A stretch of 64,000 nt of DNA, taken from Thermoplasmata archaeon (lineage in GTDB: Archaea > Thermoplasmatota > Thermoplasmata > Lutacidiplasmatales > UBA184). Both the position numbers and the translations under genes were made by a program. Location: contig JAKIWE010000003.1 in the NCBI GenBank assembly GCA_022750195.1, positions 1 through 64,000 on the forward strand, written 5' to 3'. Every line of letters begins with the position of its first letter. Position 1 is the stretch's first letter. Under the pieces are notes generated by a model that did not search any database, had not been told where the DNA came from, and saw only the letters and a program-made list of their open reading frames with translations. Positions 48,645-56,420 of the stretch are shown piece by piece.

Positions 48645-51638
48645 CTACCGCAGCTCGTTCGCAGGCGACCGACCACCGACCGTCGGCTCGGGTCGTCGTC
48701 GGCGCCGCCCTAGCAGCACCCCCACTGCGGCGGCCGCAGCGACGACGGCGGCAGCGCCCGCCAATCCGAGCAGCGTCCAACTTCCCGCGGCCGGAGTGGG
48801 GGCGCGCGAGGCCACGAGCGAAATCGAGACGTTCTGGCTGCGCCCAGCCTCGACCGTTACGAGCTGGTGGAGGGTGGCAAAGCCGGCGCTCGACGCGTTC
48901 AGTTGGTGCGTCCCTGCGGTCGTGGAGAGATTGAACTCGCCGGCGCCACCGAGCGGCACCAGCACCGCGTCGACGGTGACCGAAGCACCGAGCGGGTGGA
49001 CCACTCCGGCGAGCCAGCCCGGAGCAGTCAGCAATCGGACGGAGACCTCCGTGCTCGACCCGCCGGCCACGTTGACGGGCTGATCGCGGGGCGTGAAGCC
49101 GGAGGCGCTCACGTTGAGCCAGTACGACCCGGGGGCGAGGGTGGCGGAGAACGTACCGGCGACGACCGGTAGCGCGCCGCCATCGAGGTACACCGAAGCG
49201 GACTCCGGCGAGACGTTCCCCTCGAGAACCCCCGGTTCCACGGTGAGATTCAGATCGACGTGCACCCGGCCGAAGGGCACCACCGTGAGCGGCCCGGTGG
49301 AGGCGGGAACGTACCCCACGGCGGTCGCGTTCACCCAGTAGACCCCGACCGGTACCTCGGCGGCAAAGACCCCGCCGGAGGCGGCGAGCGGGCGTCCGTT
49401 CAGGGTCAACGTCGCTCCGGGGAAATTGACCGTCCCGTTGATCCATCCGGGCTCCCCGGTCAGGAGAATATCAAGAACGGTGGCTTGCGCCGCCTGCACC
49501 TGCACCGAGTCGGCAAGGAAATCGGCATAACCGTACTTCCACGCTCGAACCGTGTACGTCCCTGCGGGTAGCACCACCGAGAAGCTTCCATCGATAGCAA
49601 CCGGGCGATCGGTCCCGTTCACGGAGAGGTTCGCCGAGCCGGGGATGATGACGCCTTCCAGGAGGCCCGGTGGCCGGGCCAAGGTGAGGTTGACGAACGT
49701 CGTGTTGGCCGGGGTCACCGAGACGTTGAGGGACGCAGGAGCGTAGCCGGGCGCGGACGCACTGACGGTGTAGGTACCGGGAGTCTCGTTGACGGCCACG
49801 CCCCCGGCTTGGAGCGGGAGCGGCCGACCGTCGACCGTGACCCGCGCCCCGGACGGACGCACCGTGATCGCGAGAGTTCCGAGCCATGGGCATCGGCCGT
49901 TGAGCGCCGTGGCGTAGCAGGCGGTGAACCCGATCGGGCCGGTCACCGTGCCGCGGATGGTCGGGCTGGTGGAGTTCACGGTCCCGAACCAGGAAGCGAA
50001 GTACCGTACGGAGCCGTTCACCGATACCGTCGCGGGGGCCGTCAGTTCGAAAGCGGCCCCGACGATCCCATCGATCGGCACGGGGGAGGGTCCCGCCAGG
50101 ATCGCCCTCGTCCCGGGTACCGTGCCGTTCACGGTGATCATCGCCGGAACCGTGGAGCCGAGCCGGGCCGTGACCAGTTCCGCCGTGTAGAAGCTGGAAT
50201 TGGTGTCCCATTCGTCACTCTCGCATTGAGGATACACACAATGCCGCTCGGCCGAATCGGGGACGCCGCGCATATCGACCCACAGCGCATGCACCCCCAG
50301 GGCCCCGGCGCCCGGATTCACATAGTCGCCGAGGACCCCAAGATTGGTCGAGCCGTTGATCGGCTCGGAGGGCGCGTCGCTGACACGGAAGCTCGGCTCG
50401 AAGCTGACGCCCCCGTCATGGGAGGCGCTCGCGTAGAGGTAGAACGACGCGTTGGTCCGAGACTGTCCGTACCACTGGACCCAGACGGTACCGTCCGGAC
50501 CGACGGCCACCGCCGGTTCTAGGTTGAAGAGACCGGGGATCGTGTTGACCTGGAGGGGCGGCGACCAGGAGGAGCCATTGTCGCTCGATCGGCTGAACGA
50601 AATGTTCGCGAGGGCCGTCATGCCGGTCGTCCCGTTCTCCCACACCATGTACAGCGGGTCGGCCGGCCCGGTCCCGGAGCGGTCCCCGACGGCCAGGCTC
50701 GGTAAGCTGACCTGGCAGAGGTGGCCGTCGGCGCTGCATGGGTTGAGGCCCGGGACCGTCGCGACCCGGAGGGGGGTCGAGAAGGCGAGCTGGTCGTCGA
50801 CGGCGCGCGCGAAGTACATCCGGTTGGAGATCCAGTCGACCCAGCCGACGTTGATAGCACCGTCCCGGCCGATCGCAAGCTGTTCCCCCCACGCCCGGCC
50901 GGAGTTCCCGAGGCTGTGCACCGTCCAGGTACGACCGCCATCGGTGGAGTTCGCCACCTCGCCCGCGTCGCCGACATAGTAGGCCAGGTAGAGCTCGCCG
51001 CTGGAGGGATCGACCACGAGCCAGTCCTTGTCGTTCCCGCCGATCGCGGGGTAAAGGTACCGCATGGTCCCCCAGGTCCTCCCCCCGTCCGGGGAGCTCA
51101 CCATGCCGAATCCGCTGTCCATGCAGACCACGTAGACGCGGTTGTTCGGCCCGAAGGCGACGGTCGGGTCGAGGGTGTTGAGGTGGGTCCCGTTGGCCGG
51201 CGCGTACCCGTCCGACCAGGTGTTCCCACCGTCCCAAGAGACGAAGATTCCGATCCCCCCGTTGGCCGTCGACCCGGTCGAATTGTTCGCTCCCGCGTAG
51301 CCGTGGTCGATGCCGACCGCCACGAGATTCAGCGGGTTCGAGGGGTTTTCCGCGAGGGCGCCCTCCCGGGTCCAGTTGGCGATGTACCGGTTCGTGGGGG
51401 TCGACCCGAGCGAGCTCGCCGCGAACGCGAACCTCGAGGGGAGCGGCGCCACCGGGCGGCCCGCCCCGCAGGTCCGCGCGGCACAGGAGACGATCGGGAG
51501 GGCGTGGGCCCGAACCGCCGGGCTAGGTGCCGACGCGGGCGGGCGGGAGGGCACCGTGGAGCCACCATTCGGTACGAGATTCAGCAGGAGGAGAACCGCG
51601 ACGACGACCGCCAGGCTCGAGACCGGGTCCCTCCGCAT
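48645..51638 (-). CDS. Membrane-anchored propeller + PEGA-repeat surface protein
   Basis: 997 aa from ATG 51638, chosen because it begins directly before a signal segment ('SLAVVVAVLLLLNLVPNG'); the longer open frame upstream overlaps the next gene and lacks protein character. Residues about 75-480 form a sialidase/BNR-like propeller with Asp-box motifs (SWDGGNTW, SPDGGRTW, STDGGRTW, SSDNGSSW, SHDGGVSF). From about 560 to 930 there are five PEGA-type repeats ('VTVDGRPLPLQAG...TYTVSASAPGY', 'LSVNGTDRPV', 'LTLNGRPLAA', 'VYLDGGALPV', 'VTVDAVLVPL'). A membrane helix at about 953-976 is followed by RRRRR and a short cytoplasmic tail. It shares propeller-repeat-anchor architecture with the A/B proteins but uses PEGA instead of InlB-like repeats. 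Extracellular, function unknown. Confidence 0.88.
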   Translation of the reverse strand: MRRDPVSSLAVVVAVLLLLNLVPNGGSTVPSRPPASAPSPAVRAHALPIVSCAARTCGAGRPVAPLPSRFAFAASSLGSTPTNRYIANWTREGALAENPSNPLNLVAVGIDHGYAGANNSTGSTANGGIGIFVSWDGGNTWSDGYAPANGTHLNTLDPTVAFGPNNRVYVVCMDSGFGMVSSPDGGRTWGTMRYLYPAIGGNDKDWLVVDPSSGELYLAYYVGDAGEVANSTDGGRTWTVHSLGNSGRAWGEQLAIGRDGAINVGWVDWISNRMYFARAVDDQLAFSTPLRVATVPGLNPCSADGHLCQVSLPSLAVGDRSGTGPADPLYMVWENGTTGMTALANISFSRSSDNGSSWSPPLQVNTIPGLFNLEPAVAVGPDGTVWVQWYGQSRTNASFYLYASASHDGGVSFEPSFRVSDAPSEPINGSTNLGVLGDYVNPGAGALGVHALWVDMRGVPDSAERHCVYPQCESDEWDTNSSFYTAELVTARLGSTVPAMITVNGTVPGTRAILAGPSPVPIDGIVGAAFELTAPATVSVNGSVRYFASWFGTVNSTSPTIRGTVTGPIGFTACYATALNGRCPWLGTLAITVRPSGARVTVDGRPLPLQAGGVAVNETPGTYTVSASAPGYAPASLNVSVTPANTTFVNLTLARPPGLLEGVIIPGSANLSVNGTDRPVAIDGSFSVVLPAGTYTVRAWKYGYADFLADSVQVQAAQATVLDILLTGEPGWINGTVNFPGATLTLNGRPLAASGGVFAAEVPVGVYWVNATAVGYVPASTGPLTVVPFGRVHVDLNLTVEPGVLEGNVSPESASVYLDGGALPVVAGTFSATLAPGSYWLNVSASGFTPRDQPVNVAGGSSTEVSVRLLTAPGWLAGVVHPLGASVTVDAVLVPLGGAGEFNLSTTAGTHQLNASSAGFATLHQLVTVEAGRSQNVSISLVASRAPTPAAGSWTLLGLAGAAAVVAAAAAVGVLLGRRRRRPEPTVGGRSPANELR

Positions 51639-51934
51639 GCCGTTGGCGGAAGGCGGAGGTCGTCTATGCCTTCGCGCATCCGTTACGCATGGGTCTTCCG
51701 ACCCCCCTAGCAGTTCAGGGCCGGCGGCACTCCCGGTTCGCGGAGAGTCCGACGGGGGGATCGGCGGGGCCGTCGGATTCGAGCAGGGTCCCGCTCGTGC
51801 GGACGGCACTTGTCGAGCGACCGTGCCCGGCTCACGGGTCGCTCCCTTGCCCCTCCCCCCGATCCGACGGTGGGGGGGTGGGCGTTCGCGAGCGCCGTGG
51901 ACGCCTCGCGGGCTCCGGCCCGTTCCTTGCGCGA
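51639..51934. other. Non-coding spacer, nothing recognised
   Basis: A 296-bp stretch between two minus-strand genes. No tRNA, convincing ORF or repeat was found. A G-rich run (GGTGGGGGGGTGGG, about 51869-51882) stands out, but I attach no function to it. Confidence 0.5.
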
Positions 51935-53302
51935 TTACACCGACTCTTCGATCCCGCCGGCGACGATCGACCCGGCGAGACCGCTGGCCACCGAGTCGAG
52001 GATCGAGAGGTGCCGCTCGACGTCCGCCTCGGTGTGGACGACCGAGATCGTCCACTGCTCGTCGGGTCCGGTGCCCGAGGGAATGAGCCCCCGGTTCAGA
52101 CAGAGATAGTAGTAGAGCATTGAGCGTTCGCCGTCGACGGCGAGGAAGCTTCTCCAGTCGCGGACCGGTTTGTCCGTGAAGAACACGGTCCCGGAGACCC
52201 CGTCGGCCGCCACCAGGGCCGTCACGTGCCGGTCGCGCATCACCTGCTGGTAGCCAGCGGCGAGCTTGGCGTTGAGGCGCGCCGAGCGCTCGAGCGCCTC
52301 CTCGGTCAAGATGTGCTCGAGGCTCGCGAGGCAACAGGCGATCGAGAGGGGGTTCGAATTGAACGTGCCGGCGTGGGCGATCTTCCTCGGTCCCACGTCG
52401 GAGAGAATCCCCTTCCGCGCGGCGATCGCCGAGAGGGGGGCCCCGCAGGCGATCGACTTGCCCAGGAGCGTCAGGTCCGGCCGGACGCCGAGCCGCCCGG
52501 CCCCACCGTGGGGGTACTTCGCACCCGTCTTGATCTCGTCGAAGACCAGCAGCGCCCCGAGCTCGTCCGCGAGGTCACGCAGCCCCGGAAGGAAGCCGTC
52601 TTCGGGCAGGACGAAGCCCATGTTCATCGGGATCGGCTCGGTGATGATCGCCGCGAGGTCCTTGCTGTGCTCGCGGGCGATGGCGCGCGTGGCCTCGAGG
52701 TCGTTGAATGGCGCGACCAACGTTCGCTCGACGACCTGGGGCAGCAGCCCCCGGGACGCCGGAGCGGAGGCGGGGCGGTCGGCCGGCCCGGCGTCTTCGA
52801 TGCGGGGTTTCACCCCGACGAGCAGCGTATCGTGGGAACCGTGGTAGCCGCCCTCGAACTTCAGCACGTGCCGGCGCCCGGTCGTGGCCCGGGCGATCCG
52901 CATCGCGTGGTGCGTCGCTTCGAGCCCGGTCGACGAGAACCGCACCTGGTCCATCCCGAAGCGGCGGCACACCCGCTCCGCCGCCTCCGGGGTCCTCTCC
53001 CATTCGTAGCCGTAGAGGGTACCGTCGGCGAGCTGGCGGCTCATCGCCTCGACGATCGCCGGGTGGGCGTGGCCGCTCTGAAGGCCGCCGAATCCCATGT
53101 TGAAGTCGAGGTACTGGTTGTCGTCGACGTCCCAGAGGTGCACCCCGCTCGCTCGGCGGACGTAGAAGGGGTACGGGTCGAGCGACCGGTAGTTGCTGTG
53201 GACGCCGAGGGGGGTCCACTGCTGCGCGTGCTGCCAGACGGCCCGCGACTTGGGCGTCCGGGCCTCGTACTGACGGATCGCCTCCTGCATTCCCGGTTGC
53301 AT
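51935..53302 (-). CDS. Class III PLP aminotransferase, glutamate-1-semialdehyde aminomutase-like
   Basis: 455 aa, fold type I PLP enzyme. The PLP lysine is Lys282 in 'LLGKSIACGAPLSAI' and the cofactor-ring aspartate is Asp255 in 'VFDEIKTG'. 'RFSSTGLEATHHAMRIARA' and 'FEGGYHGSHD' match glutamate-1-semialdehyde aminomutase (HemL) relatives. It differs from true HemL: 'DEIKTG' replaces the usual DE[VI]-[MI]-TG-[FY]-R and the sequence is longer, and no other haem-biosynthesis gene is near, so it may transfer the amino group of another substrate. The ATG has a GGGGGAG element 8 nt upstream on its strand. The gene follows a second class III aminotransferase by 162 bp in the same direction. TATA-like GGTTAT sequences lie in that spacer. 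Confidence 0.85.
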   Translation of the reverse strand: MQPGMQEAIRQYEARTPKSRAVWQHAQQWTPLGVHSNYRSLDPYPFYVRRASGVHLWDVDDNQYLDFNMGFGGLQSGHAHPAIVEAMSRQLADGTLYGYEWERTPEAAERVCRRFGMDQVRFSSTGLEATHHAMRIARATTGRRHVLKFEGGYHGSHDTLLVGVKPRIEDAGPADRPASAPASRGLLPQVVERTLVAPFNDLEATRAIAREHSKDLAAIITEPIPMNMGFVLPEDGFLPGLRDLADELGALLVFDEIKTGAKYPHGGAGRLGVRPDLTLLGKSIACGAPLSAIAARKGILSDVGPRKIAHAGTFNSNPLSIACCLASLEHILTEEALERSARLNAKLAAGYQQVMRDRHVTALVAADGVSGTVFFTDKPVRDWRSFLAVDGERSMLYYYLCLNRGLIPSGTGPDEQWTISVVHTEADVERHLSILDSVASGLAGSIVAGGIEESV

Positions 53303-53464
53303 GATCGCGTCTCCCCCGTTGGTGAGTTGAGCACTAGGTCCTAGCGCGCTGGGACGAACGACCGACTCGGCGCGGCGTACATAACCAAGCAGAAGTCCGG
53401 TTATACGCCAGCCGCAGCTTCCGGCTCGTCCTGGCGAGGGGAGGGTCGACTCCTCACCCGGGCG

Positions 53465-54811
53465 CTACGACGCTGCCGCGGTTGGGTCCACTTGCGCGTC
53501 GGCGAGCGCGAGCGCCTTGTCGAGCGCGTCGACGCCCCGGTCGATCTCGGCCCGGGTGACGATGAGCGGCGGAGCCAGGATTAGGTGACTGACCCACGGC
53601 ATCACGTAGACCCCGTCGGCCATCATCGCCGCGGCGACCGACTCGGCGACGAGAGGCTTCCCGGCGATCTTCTCGGCCTCCGTGTTGAACGGCGCTTTCG
53701 TGGCCCGGTCCCGCGCGAGCTCGACCGCGCAGAGCAGGCCGAGCCCGCGCACCTCTCCGACGGACGGGTGACGACGTTGGAGATCTTTGAGCCGTTCGAG
53801 CAAGTAGACGCCGTCAATCCTCGCCTTGTCGATCAGGCCTAGCCGGCGGTATTCTCCGATCGCGGCGGCCCCGGCCGCCAGGAGGACCGGATGGGCCTCG
53901 TAGGTATGGCCGTGCGGGAAGAAACGGTCTCGGAAAGCCTGGTGAAGCACGGTCGTGGTCGCAGTCAGGCCCAGAGGAAGGTAGCCCCCGGTGATCCCCT
54001 TCGCGGTCGTGAGGATATCCGGCTCGACGCCGAAGGCGGAGACCCCGAACCAGGCGCCCAGACGGCCCCATCCGGTCATCACCTCGTCGGCGATCAGGAG
54101 CACGCCGTGACGACGCGTGATCTCGCGGATGCGAGGGAGATACTCGGGGACCGGGACGATCGCACCGTTCGTTCCGACGACCGGCTCGACAATCATCGCC
54201 GCCACGTCCCCCTCCCGCTCGATCATCGGCTCGATCGCGTCGGCGCAAGCGACCCCGCAGCTAGGATAGGTGAGGGCCAACGGGCACCGGTAACAGTAGC
54301 AGTCCGGCGCGAAGAGGGTCCCCGGGACCGATTGCACCGATTCCGCCGGTCCACGCCGAGGGTCACCGCTCACGGAGATCGACGCCGCCGTCGCGCCGTG
54401 GTAGGAGCGTTCCCGGGCCAGCACCTTACGGCGGCCGGTCACGAGCCGGGCGATCTTCAGCGCTGCCTCGTTCGCTTCCGTGCCGGAGGTCGTGAAGAAG
54501 TAGTGCGTGAGCCCGGAGGGTAGCACCGTCGCCAGCTCCCGACTGATCGCGGCCCGTGCCGGGGTGATGAACCCTGGGGCGACGAACGGGATCTCACGGA
54601 GCTGCCGCTCGGCCGCCGCCTTCACCGCTGCGTTCGAGTGGCCTAGGTTCGAGGCGACCAACTGCGAGGCGAAGTCGAGGTAGCTTCGCCCCTCGGCGTC
54701 CACGAACGACGAACCCTCCCCGCGGACGATCTCGAGCGGGTTCCACCCGGCCTGACGACGCCACGTGACGTAGTTCGACGCCCGGACGACGTCCCGGTCG
54801 TCGTCCGTCAC
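53465..54811 (-). CDS. Class III PLP aminotransferase (omega-aminotransferase type)
   Basis: 448 aa. PLP-binding features: 'FFTTSGTEANEAALKIAR' (105-122), 'RSYHGAT' (135-141), 'LIADEVMTGWGR' with Asp242, and the Schiff-base Lys271 in 'TTAKGITGGYLPLG'. A cysteine cluster (Cys171, Cys173, Cys176, Cys185, Cys189; 'CYCYRCPLALTYPSCGVAC') is characteristic of one branch of class III aminotransferases annotated as aspartate aminotransferase family or omega-amino acid:pyruvate type, and may bind metal. It transfers an amino group from an omega-amino acid or polyamine to a 2-oxo acid; the exact substrate cannot be read from sequence. It is 25 bp downstream of the stop-side neighbour on the same strand (hydrolase at 54837), consistent with an operon of small-molecule enzymes. 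Confidence 0.9.
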   Translation of the reverse strand: MTDDDRDVVRASNYVTWRRQAGWNPLEIVRGEGSSFVDAEGRSYLDFASQLVASNLGHSNAAVKAAAERQLREIPFVAPGFITPARAAISRELATVLPSGLTHYFFTTSGTEANEAALKIARLVTGRRKVLARERSYHGATAASISVSGDPRRGPAESVQSVPGTLFAPDCYCYRCPLALTYPSCGVACADAIEPMIEREGDVAAMIVEPVVGTNGAIVPVPEYLPRIREITRRHGVLLIADEVMTGWGRLGAWFGVSAFGVEPDILTTAKGITGGYLPLGLTATTTVLHQAFRDRFFPHGHTYEAHPVLLAAGAAAIGEYRRLGLIDKARIDGVYLLERLKDLQRRHPSVGEVRGLGLLCAVELARDRATKAPFNTEAEKIAGKPLVAESVAAAMMADGVYVMPWVSHLILAPPLIVTRAEIDRGVDALDKALALADAQVDPTAAAS

Positions 54812-54836
54812 GCTGCTCCTCGGGCCGACCCGGCCC

Positions 54837-55487
54837 TCAGAATCCCTTCACGAGCTTGTGGAGATGCGCGCTCCCGTCACGGAGGTAGGGCCCGCCATGG
54901 TAGGTGAGGAGCGCGTCGATCGACAGCTCGGCCATCCGGCGTGCTGAGACCTGGGCCGTGAGCGTGTGCAGAGTGTACTCTGGGGTAGTCAGGACCGGCC
55001 CGTCGTCGGTCCCAAAGAACAGGTCCCCCGTGAACAGCACCTTGCGCTCGGGGAGGTAGAAGCTGGTGTGCCCGGGCGTGTGGCCCGGGGTGTGGTAGGC
55101 GACGATGCCGCCGTCCAGCTCGTCCCCGTCCTTGAACCGCTCGTCGACCGCGACCGGCTCGAGCGGGTGCATGCCGGGACCGTCGTACTTCGGACGCTCG
55201 TTGATGAACGCCGCCTCGATCCAGTGCGCGTAGGTCCGGGCCCCGGTCAGTTCGATCATCCGTCGTAGGCTGCCCACGTGATCCCGGTGGAGGTGAGTGA
55301 TCAGGATCCGGCGGACCGACTTGGGGTCGATCCCCTGCTTCTTCAGGTACGCCGCGATCGCCACATGGGCGTCCGGCAGGCCGGTGTCGACGAGCGTCCA
55401 GCTCGATCCCTTGTCCTTCAGGAGGAAGACGTGCGTCGACGGGTCGACCCCTTCGACCAAGGTGATGCCGGGGAGAATCTCCGCCAT
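54837..55487 (-). CDS. Metallo-beta-lactamase-fold hydrolase (glyoxalase II-like)
   Basis: 216 aa. The dinuclear metal motif 'THLHRDHVG' gives His65, His67, Asp69 and His70; further ligands are the His of 'TPGHTPGHTSFY', the Asp of 'LFTGDLFF' and the His of 'LLTYHGGP'. Cytoplasmic hydrolase of the broad YflN/glyoxalase II group; the substrate (thioester, lactone or phosphodiester) is not predictable. The start is ATG 55487: an upstream-extended open frame overlaps the VOC gene and is a GC-rich shadow. It lies between the aminotransferases and the YCII-VOC gene, all on the minus strand with gaps of 25-30 bp, suggesting one transcript. Confidence 0.88.
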   Translation of the reverse strand: MAEILPGITLVEGVDPSTHVFLLKDKGSSWTLVDTGLPDAHVAIAAYLKKQGIDPKSVRRILITHLHRDHVGSLRRMIELTGARTYAHWIEAAFINERPKYDGPGMHPLEPVAVDERFKDGDELDGGIVAYHTPGHTPGHTSFYLPERKVLFTGDLFFGTDDGPVLTTPEYTLHTLTAQVSARRMAELSIDALLTYHGGPYLRDGSAHLHKLVKGF

Positions 55488-55516
55488 GGTAGCCTCACGC
55501 CTCGGACGCGGGGTGG

Positions 55517-56296
55517 CTACTTGCTCTTTACGCCGGGGGCGGGGCGTCCAGCGGGGGCGGGGCGCGGGCGTCGGTCGAAGGCGAGGAACTCGTTGCCGTC
55601 CGGGTCGGTGAACCGAAGGGTCGTGCCGCCCCACGGTTGGGGCAGCGGCGCCTGGGTCACGACGGCCCCCGCGTGGCGGAGCCGCAGCTCGAGCGCCGGC
55701 ACGCTGTCGGTCTCGAAGGCGATCCCCGTCGGCGTCCCGATGCGGTTCGCCGCCTCGGCGTGGAACGGCTCGCCCCACTCCGGCTTGGGGGCCACGAGGC
55801 TGAGCGCGGCGGTGCCGCCTCCGAGGGAGATCTCGACGTACCCCGTCTCCGGATCGGCCTCTCGGACCGACAACCCGAGGATGTCCTTGTACCACGCCAC
55901 GGCCGCCGCCTGGTCTCGCACGAACACCGAGACCCGCCGCAGGACCGTCAGCCGGCCGCTCCCGAGAGCCGGCGGGGGCTCGAGATTGACCCCGCTCCCG
56001 AGCTTCTCCGGCCCCCAGGGCAGGAGCTCGTAGGCGGCCCCCACGAGGGAGCGGTACGGGTCGGAGCGGAGGACGCGGGAGGCTTCCGCGGGATCGACGG
56101 CCCTCAGGATGAGAAGGTCGCCGACCGGGTCGGTGAGCCGACCATGGGCGACCAGCCGCCCCACGCGTTCCAGATTCTCGACGAACGCTGCGACGACGCG
56201 CGGGGGAGGAAGGTCGTCGCGACCGGCGTCGCCGAGGCGGACGACCCGGACGTACAGCCGTCGCGGCTTCGGGCCCGGTCTCGCCCCCTCTCGCAC
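55517..56296 (-). CDS. YCII-like + VOC (glyoxalase/dioxygenase fold) fusion protein
   Basis: 259 aa from GTG 56296; there is no ATG before the first domain. Residues about 12-95 resemble a YCII-like alpha/beta-barrel ('FVENLERVGRLVAHGRLTDPVGDLLILRA', 'EASRVLRSDPYRSL'). Residues about 112-245 are a VOC domain ('VSVFVRDQAAAVAWYKDILGLSV', 'GIAFETDSVPALELRLRHAG', 'WGGTTLRFTDPDGNEFLAFDR'), the last Glu being a usual metal ligand. VOC domains act as dioxygenases, isomerases or glutathione/fosfomycin transferases, so the activity is open. The two folds are distantly related, and fusing them may give a pseudo-dimer. First gene of the minus-strand enzyme group ending at 51935 and divergent from the surface protein at 56421. 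Confidence 0.8.
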   Translation of the reverse strand: MREGARPGPKPRRLYVRVVRLGDAGRDDLPPPRVVAAFVENLERVGRLVAHGRLTDPVGDLLILRAVDPAEASRVLRSDPYRSLVGAAYELLPWGPEKLGSGVNLEPPPALGSGRLTVLRRVSVFVRDQAAAVAWYKDILGLSVREADPETGYVEISLGGGTAALSLVAPKPEWGEPFHAEAANRIGTPTGIAFETDSVPALELRLRHAGAVVTQAPLPQPWGGTTLRFTDPDGNEFLAFDRRPRPAPAGRPAPGVKSK

Positions 56297-56388
56297 GAAG
56301 AAGAGGAGCGAACGGGGCTCCTAACGACTCTCCCGCCCTAGTTCTGCCGAGGGAGCGCCGGCAGAACCTTTTCAGGCGGACCATTGCG

Positions 56389-56396
56389 TTTAAATA
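56389..56396 (+). promoter_or_regulatory. TATA box of the 782-aa surface protein
   Basis: TTTAAATA, centred 28 bp before ATG 56421, the cleanest consensus TATA box in the window and placed for leaderless transcription. Confidence 0.75.
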
Positions 56397-56420
56397 TCGG
56401 GAACCGCGGTTTTTTCCACC

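Noticed and set aside
51639-52334. Upstream extension of the PEGA-repeat protein
   Set aside because: Arg/Pro-rich and overlaps the aminotransferase gene on the same strand; a signal peptide starts at 51638.
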